64,000 nucleotides of DNA from Anniella stebbinsi (Eukaryota; Chordata; Lepidosauria; Squamata; Anniellidae), in the NCBI GenBank assembly GCA_029215795.1, contig JARDYH010000002.1:274172310-274236309 (forward strand), in the 5' to 3' direction. The position numbers were made by a program, and so were the translations under genes. This document shows, one piece after another, positions 45,152 to 57,500 of the stretch (position 1 is its first letter; every line of letters begins with the position of its first letter). Below the pieces are notes generated by a model. The model saw only the letters and a program-made list of their open reading frames with translations. It ran no database searches and was not told where the DNA came from.

Positions 45152-46239
45152 TAAAAATCAGCATCTTGTGTCCCACAGTGGCCAACCAGATGTCTCCTGG
45201 AAGCCCATGAGCAGGGCATGAAAGTGATAGCCCTGCCCTGCTCTTACCTCCTTGCAAACAACATTCAGTGACAAATGACAGAGGTTCTGAATCACATTGT
45301 TGTCCCCCCACCAATGTTGAAAGATTGCATGTGGGTCATAGGGAAGCACAGGCTAGCCTTGCCCCCGTGCTGATGCACACTGCAGCCAGGCCCACAACAG
45401 AAATGTCTCCCCATCAGCTGTCCATTCCTCTAGAATGGTGCCCCCCACCAAGTCAAAGTGCATACCTTGAGCATGCACAGAGTGCACTTTAAAGGAAGAT
45501 TAATCCACAGAGGCCGCCTGCCTGCTCTTCCAATAGTGTGGTAGTTACGCCCCTCAAAACCGAAAGAACAATATATCAGGGATAAATCTTTGCTATAAAG
45601 TACAGTATATCCTATGGATTTGTGCACACTTTGCCACCACCCTATTTTGCTGTATTTATCCACAAGCAGCCTATCCATGTGGTGGGGAGTTTCAGGAGAA
45701 AAGGCCAAAGGAGGAGCTGCTCCTATTGCCACCCCGTAAAACCCACTCACTTTCTGCAATGGGAGGGCCGGCCCCAGATGTTGAAAACATAACACTGGCA
45801 AGTTTTTTCGTTGAGATGCATGCTCTCCCTAAAGCATATTTGTCAGCAAGCCTTTGGTACTGGATATTTGGATCAAGCCTTGAATCAGCTGCTGTCATGC
45901 AGAGGAAGTACTTCCATCGAACTACCCCAAGATTACTTTTGAGAACAGATCTGCTATAGGTGCTTCTAGGAGCTCTGTGGATTTTAGCATGACAGGGGTA
46001 AGTGCAATTTGGAATTGGTATATAGCGTTCAGCAGGATAGATTGCTAGAGCAATCACATCTGACTCAGCAATGTATTGACCATATATTAATATCAGTACC
46101 TATGTATAAAAAGGCACAGGTCTAATGCAATCCCAAAACAGCATAGAAGAAACAAGTAAAGACATTTACTTCGGGTACACTCTGCAGCAGGCATGGAAGG
46201 TGGGAAGATAAAAGCAGGGTGTTTCTGATCTTAACTAGA
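45152..46239. other. Intergenic DNA without a recognised gene
   Basis: The overlapping 121- to 123-codon minus-strand frames at 45430-46057 show no recognisable domain. No gene is supported. Confidence 0.45.
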
Positions 46240-46520
46240 GCTGCAGGGTCAGGCTTAGTGCCAAGACAGGCAACTCAACAAGGTACAAGAATCACCTGCT
46301 AAAGACACTGGTTCAGGCTTTGATCGTTTCTCTTTTGGATTACAGTCATGTTTTGTTTTCCAGTAGTCTTTTCTTCCAGCTTCAGTTCCCGTTCAGAACT
46401 CTACTGCCTGCGTTATCCATTATCCAATTGTGTCATTTCTTTACTGTTCATTCCACTGGTTCCCTATTGACTTTCAGATCCAGTATCGCTGCTTAATTTT
46501 AAATCTAGTCCTTCTGTGTT
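46240..46520 (+). mobile_element. L2/CR1-like LINE fragment, RT C-terminal region
   Basis: Broken text corresponds to the conserved end of these reverse transcriptases. A ctttggattacagtc block sits where S-R-L-D-Y-C-N is expected, then aactctactgcctgcgtt (N-S-T-A-C-V), then ccactggttccctattgac (H-W-F-P-I-D) and gatccagtatcgc. It is heavily decayed and related in kind to 3590-4215 and 15020-15600. Confidence 0.5.
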
Positions 46521-46857
46521 GTCCCATCTTGTCATGAGTTACTTGCAAGAAAGTGGAATATACCCCCCCCCCCACACACACACACACAAATACATAGTCA
46601 TTTTCTTAATAACACTTGGGGGCCAATCCATTTTCCATGTTTTGTTTTTTAAAAGTTTGCTTAGACTGGCCATTTATTTTGATGAGGGGAAAGAAAAAAA
46701 CCAGGTCCCCAATTCCGAATATGCTCCCAATCCAGATTGGGACACTGCTTCAGTTTCCTTCTGAAAATCTATCACCACCACCACCACCATTGCTATTTAC
46801 CCTCGAAAGTCTGTTTACTGCAGACTATGGGACCTGAGTTCAAAATATAGTGAGGTG
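46521..46857. other. Spacer with CA and CCA microsatellites
   Basis: A C-run followed by a CA repeat lies at 46564-46588, and a CCA repeat at 46773-46789. No gene was seen. Confidence 0.5.
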
Positions 46858-47344
46858 TACGGTGACCATATGAAAAGGACAGCCCCCCGGTATCTTTAAC
46901 AGTTACAGAGAAAAGGGAATTTCAGCAGGAGTCATTTGTATATATGCAGCTCCTGGTGAAATTCCCTCTTCATCACAACAGATAAAGCTGCAGAAGCCCT
47001 GCCCTCTTGACCAGATACCAAAGAGGGAAGGGCTCCTGCATTTTTAACTGTTGTGATGAAGAGGGAATTTCACCAGGTATTGCATATATACAAATAGCCA
47101 GGAAAAAAAGGAGAAACAAGTTCTCAGGATGCAAATGTTTTTATTACAAAGCCCAACGTGTTTCGGCCTGTGTTCTCTTAAAGGCCTTCTTCAGGGAGCT
47201 GCAACATTAAAATACAATGGGATACAATTATAATTGCAGGACAACACATACTGTTAAATTGAGTTTGTATGTTAAATTGAGTTTGTATATGAAAAGTTAA
47301 TTGGGCACATTGCCTCAGGGGCCCATGCCAAGAAGTAAGTTCTA

Positions 47345-47480
47345 ATTTATTTATTTATATTTATTTATTAATTACATTTGTATACCGCCCCATAGCCGAA
47401 GCTCTCTGGGCGGTTTACATAGGTTTAAAACAATTAAAAACAATATACAAAAATTAAAACAGCAAAAACATACAACATAC
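47345..47480 (-). mobile_element. LINE/SINE 3' end, minus strand, nested
   Basis: On the minus strand it reads taaaccgcccagagagctt then gggcggtatacaaatg and an aataaat-rich tail. It is the reverse counterpart of 32455-32660. It forms a third level of nesting within the retroposon and the MITE. Confidence 0.7.
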
Positions 47481-47571
47481 ACACATACATTTAAAACCAC
47501 TACAACAACCCAAAAAGCTACAAAAACAAATCCAGGCTCCTCAGATATTGCCAAATGCCTGAGAGAAGAGG

Positions 47572-47572
47572 A

Positions 47573-47610
<38 letters not shown>
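47572..47610. repeat. ATT trinucleotide microsatellite
   Basis: About 13 att units. On the minus strand this gives a poly-asparagine frame that is not a gene. Confidence 0.95.
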
Positions 47611-48028
47611 GACACTGTACACATATCAAATAATAAAATCATATGAAATCATTTTCACAAAAATATGACATACCATTTCTTACCTGTTAGAAGATGACTG
47701 CAGAATTCTCTCCAGCAAGATAATTGTCTCAATGGCGATTGGAAAGAACACCATTTTAAGGCTCTCCTTATATTCTTGCTATTTTTTTCATTTCTTTGGA
47801 CTCTGCCAGGGTTTCCATGTAGCTCTGATAAGTACACGGTCTAATCATGAGACACTGCTGCTATTGGGTCCCCCACCACCACCCGGGAATTTGCCAGTAA
47901 TTGCTGTGTTACAATATGAACAAGTATAACTTTTCATATATACAAATGAGACCTGCTGAAATTCCCTTTTCTATACAACTGTTAAAGATAAAGGAGCCTT
48001 GTATGCCTTTTCATATGGTCACCCAAGT

Positions 48029-49489
48029 GAGGTGGATGAGGGGGAAACCAAACTAGCATGAAGTGGCACCAGCTCCCCAGCCCTATGTTTCCAGTAAGAT
48101 ATAGGAGGAAAGGCAGTGGGCAACTTAATAGAATGTGTGTGGGGTGGCAATTAGGGTCCATTTAACAAGGAGAGGTGAATGGGGGAAGAAGCAAGCAGAG
48201 CATCTCGGTAAAGTATACGGTTAAAATAGTTATCCACATGAATAACTAAAATAGTTACCCAGATGGAGTTCCTCAGCCTTGTCACTGACTACACAGATTT
48301 GGATCTGGATACTGCTGTAGGCCTCAATCTCTTCTTGAGCTATATGTGGAAAAGAAATAAATAATGTTGTGTAAGGAAAAAAGACTGCTACTCCCTTCTC
48401 CACTGTGGTGGCCTCTGTCTCTTTTTCCTGTCAAATATTCAGTTATCCCTCTGAATCTCTTCAACCCTCTTAGAACTACCTTATGATCTCCCCAGAAGAC
48501 TCCTTTAGTGCCCTAAGATAGCTAAAGGCTAATCAGGGCCACAGCTACACCTCATGTCATACTGATACAACCCCATCGTGGTGATGCTATATCCCTCTTG
48601 CGCATTTAAACCCCGTAGCACACACAATGACATCTGTTTGTGGTATTTTGGATAATACAAAATAAAAAGTAGGAAATAACGCTAGAAAAGCAGTATACGG
48701 AATAGGTAATGTGCCGCAACAATCACCAGCGCCCTTCAATACCAATAAAAAGCACTAGTGTAGATCTAGCTCAGCACTGTGCTCTTGCAGGGCCCTGCTA
48801 CCCTTCACAAGGTTATACATTTCTTTAGCTTCCTCTTTTTCTATAATCAGTGCGTTTCTTGATAACCAGATATACTTACCCCTTTCCCTTCCTGTAGGGC
48901 ACATGTTTAGACAGGGAAAAAAGCCCTACAACTCCCACAATGCTGGAAGTTGTTCGTTTTTCCAGTGTGTAAACATGCATAGAATTGTGCCTTGAAAGAG
49001 CTAGGAGCCTGTCAGAATCAAAAACCATTTTCAGTGCTCTTAAGCTCCTTTGCACATTAATCTATGTGTACAAAGGGGGCAGCCTTCAAGGTTGCATAGT
49101 TCATTGGCTCCATATTCTAATGTTTACAAATGGAGCATGGATGTCTGCATCGATGAAGCCTATGTCTGTAGACTTCTACTAGTGTAGGCTTCACAACAAT
49201 TCTGTGTAAGCATGATGTTGGGGGCAGAGAAAGTGTATAATGGCAGGGTTGCACCATCAGTGTGGCCTTGCTACCCCTTTGTACACTTGGAACCCTTTTA
49301 TTCAACGCATAAAATGGGCTTCAGAAACTGCCATTACTCTGTAGCAAACACAGGAAAACATTTCCATGCCCAACCAATGAAATTCAACCAATGAAATTTG
49401 TGTTGCACTGATTTTATGTAAGCCACCTTGTGTACCATTTCCAAAAAGATTAAGATAATAATAATAATAATAATAATAATCACAAGACT
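48029..49489. other. Intergenic DNA with small repeat pieces
   Basis: Near 48540-48765 a segment bounded by ggccacagctacacc and tagtgtagatctagctc may be another decayed DNA element. Near 48908-48955 there is a tacaactcccacaatg piece. An AAT microsatellite lies at 49455-49480. No gene was seen. Confidence 0.45.
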
Positions 49490-49735
49490 ATGAGCTTTTC
49501 TATATGAAGCATTTATTGTACGTTTGGCATTCCTTCCTCAGTTGTTTACAGGTTCTTTAGACAACATCATGACCCTTCAATTTCGACTTTCCCAGATTTT
49601 TTTGGAGTGAGAAAATTGAATATTTCTGAAAGCTCAAGAAAACATATTTCCCTACTTGTGTAATTGCATTATTCTGCTACAGCACAGTGTCACTAAAGGT
49701 TATGTGGTGGAAAAACAGGAAAGGAAAATTTATTT
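49490..49735 (-). repeat. Dispersed repeat R, partial minus-oriented copy
   Basis: It starts gaagcatttattgtacg and contains caacatcatgacccttcaat and ggttatgtggtgg, matching 29772-30190. Confidence 0.65.
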
Positions 49736-50010
49736 AGAGCATTGCCAGAAGAGGTGGTCTCTCTTGTTGGCAGACTCTAGCTATTTTTTCCTGCTGTAAC
49801 AGACAGGCATACCCACAGGGTTTCTGTCAGACAACATGGGAACCACCGTAGACACCTGCTAATTACGGTACCTTGTAGAATATGGTTAGTGGGCGTGGGT
49901 CGTCCACCCACCATGGGGAGAGTATTCTCCTCCCACACTATACACTAACCCACTGTGGATCGTGTTTTTGAGCAATCCACGGTGGGTTAGTGGGTTATCT
50001 GAACAGGCCC
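49736..50010. repeat. ctgaacagg-ended transposon fragment
   Basis: From about 49865 it contains ccaccatggggagagtat, aacccactgtggatcg and the end gggttatctgaacaggccc, matching the right half of 17795-18350. Confidence 0.6.
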
Positions 50011-53000
50011 TAAGAAGTAACATTATAGATCCAACTCCATCTAAACATTTCCAAAAAAAGAGGGCATACATCACCAAAACAAGTGGACATCAATATGCTG
50101 ATTTATATGTATAGATGAACATTTAGAAAAAAAATTACTGTAACTTTAATTCTCACCATAATGGGAAAGATTGAAATCAGGTGGCCTGTGTACCTGCCTG
50201 TTCAGTCTGCTGTTTAGGTGCTATCTGTTGGTGGCCAACTTCAAAGCCACTTACTGGCTTCTTATGATTCCTTATCTTTATCCTGGGTTTGGAACAGACA
50301 ACCCTTAGAGGATATCATGAAATAGAACGATGTCCGTCGGCAGTAATTCAAATAGAAGATTGTCCCCTCTAAAGTAGGACACCTGGCCACCCTCAGTAAC
50401 ATAGAGCTAATCTGTGCTAATAAATCTTTAGGTAAGCATATTTTAATATATTTGTTGATAAAATTATATATAGAGTTTTCTTCTTTACTTCCTACTATAA
50501 TTCAGTATCCAATATTGGACTCAACAGTCTTCATCCAGACATCTTATGATTTAGCTTCTTCATTCATTTCATTTCAGCTTCCACATACATACCTTCTTTG
50601 TTAGTGCATAACTATCTTCTATCCTTTAAATTGAGTTATGAAGCCTGCTTGCATGGATGGGTGCAATTCAAGGATGCCTGCATAGTTACGGATCAGGGGG
50701 GAAAGGCAACAAGACTGCGGAATGCTTTGGGGTATTTCTGAAGTATATTTTATATCATGCCTCCAAAAAAGGAGGTATATAATTGCATTAATAAATGTGT
50801 GAATTGTAGCACATAGTTAAATGTAAGTCCCCCCTGAAATCAACAGAACATAATCAAACTTAACTGTACTTGATAGAGAAAGCAACATTTTAATGTTTGA
50901 AATAGGTCACAAAGTGAGGCACTGTGCTTAGGAATACAAGTAAACTTAAGAAAAGCAATTCTGAGCATATGGAAGCCAAGGTAGTATTGGCAATAGAATT
51001 TAATTTTATGCAAGTTCTATTAGATGTTAAAGGGATGCTTGAAACGGGATGCAAACGAAGTGAAGTAACAGTGTGTATGCTTCATGTTTGCAGAACTATT
51101 GTGCTGCGTATCCCTATAAAAAAAATACAATTGCCTTCAAAAAGATACCACAGCTGGGAGACAGCCCACATCAATGGCCTAATATGGTTTGCATAATAAG
51201 CAGAGATTATATAGGCTAGTGAAATAGAAAGAGGTGCAGATGAAAATGGAGTATCTCACAGGAGTAAAGAGAGCACTGCTTTCAAGCCCATTCATCCTAT
51301 GGTTTGCTTTGCTTGAACACTTTGTCAACAGACTACAGTATACCCACGTATAAAAATTACGGGGCAGTATCCCAATATCCAATTGAATTTAACAGCCCAA
51401 TCCTGTGAAGATAATTAAAATCATTGCCTTCATTAGGCATGCCTAAATGTCGATAGAACTGGGCTACGATGTGCAAACCTAAAATCCCATTGAATTTACA
51501 TGCATAGGATACACTCATTCATATAACTGTCACACACAAAGGAAAGCAGTCCCTAAGTTGTGTGTTCAGATGCACAGTCTCAAAGCCAGGGAAATGGCTT
51601 GAACTTTAGGCTCTCTCTATCTGTACCTCTTGCAAAACAGATAGAGAAAGAGAGAGACACAGACAGACAAACACATACATATACAATCCTCAAAACTTGC
51701 AGGAGTAATTCAAGCAATGCCAATGGGATTTCTCCAGTAATAACTTATATTAAAGATGCTTCATGGATATAATTTTGAAAGCTTTCACCTACACAACAGA
51801 TTTCAGAACCAGATTTTGCTCCTGCTGCCACTCATTCACTTAATTCAGGTTCATTCTTGGTTTATAATCATTGGCATTCCTACAGATACCTCTCCCTTTC
51901 TTCCATAAAAATTATTCCAGTGCTGCATCCTGCCTTACCATTCCCAAGGATGCACAGGTGAATCTGCTCTGAAGCATTGCTAGTGGCACTGGGGGATGGA
52001 AAGGGAAGAAGGATGTGGTTAGAAAAGGGATCGCTTAATAGCTTTTCTCCCTCTAAGGAGCTAACAGTCAACTCCCTCCAAAGGATCTGTTCTCTTCATT
52101 TGGCAGCAAGTGGTTTCCTGTTTCCTTTCCTCTGTTGTATCTTCCTGACACCCCAGCCAGAGATCACTGCGAAGGGAACAGCATCTTCCTGGGACGAAAA
52201 AGGCCTGCAAAGGGAGGGAGAAGGGAAATGAATCCTTCCGGTTAAATACGCACCACCCCTCCACTTGCTCCACAAGGCACGTATGTCATAACAATTGTAT
52301 TTCCTGTGCTTTGATATCACCCTGATCATATCTACAGCAAACCCCTTCAAGCCATTGACTGAAGCTTCTTGAGAAAACTGGAGAATCCGATAAAGCAGCA
52401 GCAGCTGGGCTTGTCAAGAAAAAAATAAAGAATGTGGTTGATAGAGACAAGAACCCCCCGCTAGCTGTCTTCACCTTTAACAAGCGCCAGCGCAGCCTGC
52501 CAGAAGAGCACATATCCCAGAGAAGTGTCACACAGCCAAGTCATCAGCTTAAGAAGTGCATGGAGGGTGGGAAAAAAGCGATCAAATCCATCTGGGAGAG
52601 GGAACTCTGATTAATGTCAGAAGCCCTATTTAGACCCTTTTCACTAGACTTGGGGACATTTGTTGAGACTAAGGATAAACTGCACGGTGTTATATTCATG
52701 CAATCAGGAAAGCTCCATCCTGCAATGATCACGTGATCACTTTGCTCTGTTAGTCAACACTGAAGTCTTGGCTAGCTGGAATAGTCCATATACCCTAGCT
52801 TCTGACTGTGAGTTTGGGCAGCGGGAGAAGAACCAAGCACAATGGATTTAGGAGCTCAATATTATTACATCCTTCCAGGAGACCACTCACGAATTATCTA
52901 ACAATGAGATCTTGTAAAGCTTTGGGAGGCACCCAAAGTAACTGTATTTCTGCATTTTCTTGATTTTTCAAAATAGCAAATTTAAAATCAGGTGAACAAA

Positions 53001-53639
53001 TACAATCATACTTAGCACCTTAACTGCCTTGAAACTTGTGTAAAGTAGGATATAAATGAAAGAGGTTGACATCAATGGAAGTTGCATTCTTGGAAGCACA
53101 TAAAAGTATTCTTAATTACCTAAATCTTTAGAGGAAATGGAAACAGTCCTGTGGGAATAATTATCTTCATAGAAATTGGAGGGCAGCTTTCATAGCTATG
53201 CTTTAAAAAGCGATCTAGTGATTCCCCAGATTGGCGTATTTGTGCAATATTATCAAAATGTACATAGTATTCTTACTTCAAAGAACTCTAGCATAGATGA
53301 AGCATTGAGTCTTATAAAGCTAAAATGCTCAACTTACAGTCCAACTGGCATAGTGAAACTATGGTATTTGTGTTTTGAAACTCACCTAAATTACCTGAGC
53401 ACAGATGTTACAAGGCAGATAGCAATTTTCAACATTTCTATACTTGTCAGGGGTAGATGCAATAGTACACATTTCCAGGAATGAGGAAGGATGTATTTTT
53501 TTTGTCTAGGGAAGTCTCTCATGTCTGGTGGACCAGCAGGAACCATGGATTAACAATCCCACGGAGTCTAATGTGATCTACACACCTACAATTATCTCCT
53601 GATCATATACATAGCTATAAAATGACACCATATGAGTTT
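50011..53639. other. DKK1 downstream flank, no gene seen
   Basis: Mostly unique, AT-rich DNA. A ggacacctggccaccct piece at 50376-50393 resembles a MITE end. A worn acttact-type piece lies near 51385-51510. A 14-bp perfect palindrome (tgatcacgtgatca) lies at 52726-52739. Several short frames exist but none has protein character. The lack of repeats here compared with the rest of the window makes it a reasonable place to look for conserved DKK1 regulatory DNA. Confidence 0.45.
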
Positions 53640-53818
53640 AAAATTATTATTAATATTATTTGTATATTTCTGTATCTTTCTTGCTGAAGTTGAATAACAT
53701 CATAACAAAATGTATGATATTATGTATGGTTTGGTATACTTATCCATGTTGTGTTAAAACTGTTTCGTAAAGTTTTTTTAATATTGAAAATCAATTAAAT
53801 TAAAAAACACAAAAAAGA
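53640..53818 (+). mobile_element. Possible L1-type 3' end
   Basis: AT-rich text with tgttaaaactgtttcgtaaag and tttaatattgaaaatcaat ends in an A-rich tail (attaaattaaaaaacac), like the 3' end of an L1 copy. It lies just downstream of the DKK1 poly(A) site. This call rests on composition and tail only. Confidence 0.35.
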
Positions 53819-53859
53819 ACAGCTCCAGTGGTTCCAATCCACAGAAGCATCACCAGGTA

Positions 53860-54249
53860 TCAAACGTAATTAAAAACTAATTTATTTCACTTGTAAAAGG
53901 CAAACAATTCATAAGTTCAATACAATAAAACCAGTGTGTACAACACATGTCACAATAGACTGAGGTCATGCAGCACTTCGGAAAAAATTAAAATCCCATA
54001 TCATGTACAGTTAAGTGCCACACCCAAGAATTTACAGACACAGTAATTTACTGCAATTAGTCACTTGAAAAATAGTTCCCTAAAGAAACACACCACATAC
54101 TCCAGTTTCAGAGAGGGGGAGTTGCCAGAATACTTTAGTGTAAACTCTGAAATGCGTCAGTCCTTGGAGGTAATTTGCCATAGAAAAAGTGTCCAACACA
54201 TCATTGAAGTCTCTCAAGTCCCATCAGGTTTAGCAAAAAGCAGCAGCAG
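53860..54249 (-). other. DKK1: DKK1 3' untranslated region
   Basis: About 390 nt follow the TAG stop to the inferred cleavage site just past the poly(A) signal. No repeat interrupts it. The length is an inference from the signal position. Confidence 0.7.
53881..53886 (-). terminator. DKK1: DKK1 polyadenylation signal
   Basis: An AATAAA hexamer on the minus strand (gtgaaataaattag context). GT-rich sequence lies about 30 nt further on (plus 53825-53860), as expected for a cleavage site near 53,865. It is the first canonical signal after the stop codon. Confidence 0.75.
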
Positions 54250-54500
54250 CTAATGTCTCTGGCAAGTATGTAGCCTGGGAGAGTTGCTGACTGTGTGGTC
54301 TCTTTGCACCCGACAAGTCAATCCATCTCCACAGTGACAGCGCTGGAAGATTTCTAAACCATGAGTGCCTTTCTTGCGGTGTTTCGTGCACACCTGGCCT
54401 TCCTTAAGGACAGGTTTGCAGATCTTGGACCAGAAGTGGCGAGCACAGCACAGCCCTTCAGCACAATCTGAGGAGCGGAGGCACATAGCACCATCTTGAC
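54250..54500 (-). CDS. DKK1: DKK1 coding exon 4
   Basis: The exon codes G177 to H259 and the TAG stop. It holds the entire second cysteine-rich domain, with the [18 protein letters not shown] core. This domain is sufficient for LRP6 and Kremen binding in the known family. Near the end the text reads S-N-S-P-R, where mammals have S-N-S-S-R. Confidence 0.97.
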
Positions 54501-57500
54501 CTTAGGAAAGAGGGAGAGATAATTGAGAACCTAGCACACTTGCTTATACCCAGTCCCATTTTTTCTTATGCAACAAAGCAGAGAGACTAAACCAATGGGT
54601 TTCCAGAGTGCTCCCCTGAAAGATAGCTGTCCCAACATTACTTGGGTATTAATATGGTGCATGCTTGGTTCATGCAGAAGGATGGCAATGCCCAAGTGCC
54701 ACACATAAACCAAGTGTGCACTCTAGAACCACAGGGCTTCCGTGTTTCAGACAATTAGCAAATAAGCAATCACAGCAAAAATCCTCTATAGGCAGAAAAT
54801 TTGCAAGCTAATGAATTGATCAAACACATTAGCAAAGGGTGTTCTCCAGTTGGGGGGATATTCTTCCCTTGTGACACTATCATGTCATGTGATCTGTTCA
54901 TAGTGCTACTCAGGAGTTGTTGGCAAGTGTGCACCACGGTGAGCATATCATTCACTGCAATGGATAACCTTGTTGGGAAAGCACACCCATAAAATGCAAA
55001 CTTCCCTCTGGAAATCATAAAACTTTCCTACGTGCTGAAAATATGGCTACTTAAGATGCTGAGACTAACACTGCTATATGGGTTTCAAGAGACAGCCTTG
55101 ACAAAGGCAACTGTTTATAACTGTCTTGTATGGATAAGAAGACCTAAAAGAGACTGACATGCAGCTCTGAGTTTGTGAAATCTCTGCAAGCAATGAATGA
55201 AGTAACATCAGTCCTCCAAAACCATTGATTCACAACAAGCTCCTCTCTCAAGATCTACCATGCTTTCAGCACTTGAAAGTCTCAATAGTTTCCGGTGACC
55301 AGACTTCTCTCTTCTTCCTCCCTCTCCTCATTTACACAGCTGCTCACTGTGAACAGCCTTACCTTTCAGGTGGTGCAGCTGGGATGAAGATGTAGTTCTT
55401 TTGAGATGGGTGTCCGAAGTACCATGGTCAAAATTCTCTATGATAGTCTCTTCAATGTCCCCAGGATAAAAGGGGTCTTGTTCCGATGGTGCACACATTC
55501 CTGGTAAGAAAAAGGAACCTAAATTCCATGAACACATACTGACAGTTTTGATAGTATTCTGGAGAGAGACTAAACAGCCAGATACTGGAGATTCTCCTCC
55601 AATCTTCATTAGTATACAGAACACATATGTAGAAAGAGATTGAGTGACTAGGCAGTAGCATTTGAAATTTCAGAATGAAAGGCAAGCAGTTAAGGGTTTG
55701 GGCAGTTGCTCTATTCCTGGGTGAAATCCAACAGAGGTCCTACTTTGAGAGGACCTACTGGGTGAAATCCAACAGAGGCCTTACTTTGAGTAGACCTATT
55801 GAAATGAATAGGACTAACAGTCACATTCATTTCAATGGGTCTACCTGAAGTAGGGTAAAGACAGCTACCCTAAATACTACTTACGTTGGACTTTACCCAA
55901 ATACCACCGCAATAACTTCTAACAGCAAGGAGGAAGCCCAAGCAATACAGTGGGTCAACCTCCCAGAATCCTTTCAAAGCTTAATTTGAGACAAGACTCC
56001 ATTCTGGGACTAACTTCAGGGTGGAGCTATCGCTGAGTGGTAGAAAACAGGTTTTGCATGCAGAAGGTCCTGGGTTCAATCCCCCATTACTCCAGTGAAA
56101 AGTATCAGAGAACTAGCAATGGGAGGAATGACCTCTGCTCAAGACCCTGGAAGCTGCTGCCAGTTAGCAGCAGGCAATATTGTGCTAGGCTGACCATATG
56201 AAAAGGGGGACAGGGCTGATGTAATTTTAACAGTTGCAGAGAAAAGGGAATTTCAGCTGGTGTCATTTGTATGCAATTCGTACCTGGCGAAATTCCCTCT
56301 TCCTTACAACATTTAAAGCTGCAGGGGCCCTACCCTCTTTTGTATCTGGTCACTCTAGTATAGTGCATGCAACTTTAATTGTTGTGATGAAGAGAAGATT
56401 TCACTAGGTACTGATTGCATACAAATGACACCAGCTGAAATTCCCTTTTCTCTACAACTGTTAAAGTTACATGAGCCCTGTCCTCCTTTTCATATGGTCA
56501 GCCTAGTGTTAGGCAACCAATGATGCTTAAGACAAAGCCATTGTTCACCTGTTTATGCTTAATTCTAAAAATCATGGTAGGGTATCTCTTTAATGAGTAC
56601 AAACAGCTTTTCCCTCACCACTAACTTGGCTACAGACCACCTGAAAGAGGGTTGGGGCTTGTTGGTGAAATTAAACCCAGTATCTTAACAGGAAGAGCCT
56701 ATGCATTTTTAAACAGAAATAAACCTACATGTTCACAGGGGTTTAGGGATTATTGCAGCCTAATCCACCTCCTCTCCTGTCCTTAACAGCAGCACATCTG
56801 ACAAAAAGCCAATAGGTCAAACTTTCCTATCTAGGAAGACGGGGAATGATTTGCTTAGAGAAGGCCCACTGTCCACACCACTGTTAAAGCAACAGGAGCC
56901 CTCCCATAAGTGGGGCAGCAGCAGAAGATGGACCATGTTCCTTAATACAACACCTGCAAGCAACTCAGGCAGATTTCAGGGTGTTGTTAAATGCCTACAT
57001 GTCTCTTTGACTACAATTGGAGGAAAGTTCTATTTCAAGCAACGCTTCTCCAACCTGATGCCTTCCGGATATATTAGACTACAACTCCCAGCTTCCTGGG
57101 AGCTGCAGTCCAACACATCTGGAGGGCACCAGGTTGGAGAAAGGTTCTACAAAGGTCTCTTAGACACCCTTTGACCCCATTTTCTTCATGTCCAGCCGGC
57201 CCAAGACAAACACTCACCGTTATTGCAATAATTGCCCGGGCAGCACATGGCGTCACGGAGACAGCGCTTGCGGCGTCTGCGGCAGGCGAGGCAGACTTGT
57301 CCTCCGGGAACGCCCCCTCGGATAGTGGCGGCGCAAAACTCGTCGGCGTCGCAATCTTCGTCGTCGGCGCATGCAGAGAGCTGCAGAGGAAGGGAGGAAG
57401 TGCACAGCACAGGTGAGCAGGAGACAGGGAGGAGGGGAAGCACCGTCCACCTTCATAAGTTCGAAGACGCCGAAAAGCCCCGCAGCCCTTTTCCCAACGA

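Larger units (their letters stand above)
47096..47934 (+). mobile_element. Retroposon with 13-bp TSD, possibly Penelope-like
   Basis: An exact 13-bp direct repeat (catatatacaaat) flanks it at 47083-47095 and 47935-47947, as expected for target-primed insertion. The left part holds cccaacgtgtttcggcc and aaggccttcttcaggg, a sequence I associate with ends of Penelope-like elements; this naming is tentative. A reverse LINE/SINE tail (47345-47480) and an ATT microsatellite lie inside. No reverse transcriptase remains. Confidence 0.65.
46858..48028. mobile_element. GGTGACCA-ended MITE dimer, split by a retroposon
   Basis: The left end acggtgaccatatgaaaagg and right end cttttcatatggtcaccc are complementary. 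Unit one (46858-47030) is followed by unit two, which starts near 47030 and resumes after 47948. The 839-bp insertion at 47096-47934 breaks the second unit inside tatatacaaat. Confidence 0.75.
55501..57217 (-). other. DKK1: DKK1 intron 2, repeat-bearing
   Basis: A 1717-nt intron. It carries a palindromic MITE at 57044-57144, a MITE dimer at 56188-56503, a type-B SINE at 56020-56187 and an acttact repeat with tandem duplication at 55715-55870. The acceptor is ttcttaccag. Confidence 0.9.

Noticed and set aside
45430..46057. Two overlapping 121- to 123-codon minus-strand frames
   Set aside because: The translations have no recognised domain and the frames overlap each other out of phase.
47372..47629. 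Minus-strand frame with a poly-asparagine run
   Set aside because: It is the translation of an ATT microsatellite and a retroposon tail.
52726..52739. 14-bp perfect palindrome with CACGTG core as a regulatory site
   Set aside because: A single short palindrome in AT-rich DNA is not enough evidence for a functional E-box; it is mentioned only as part of the repeat-poor stretch.
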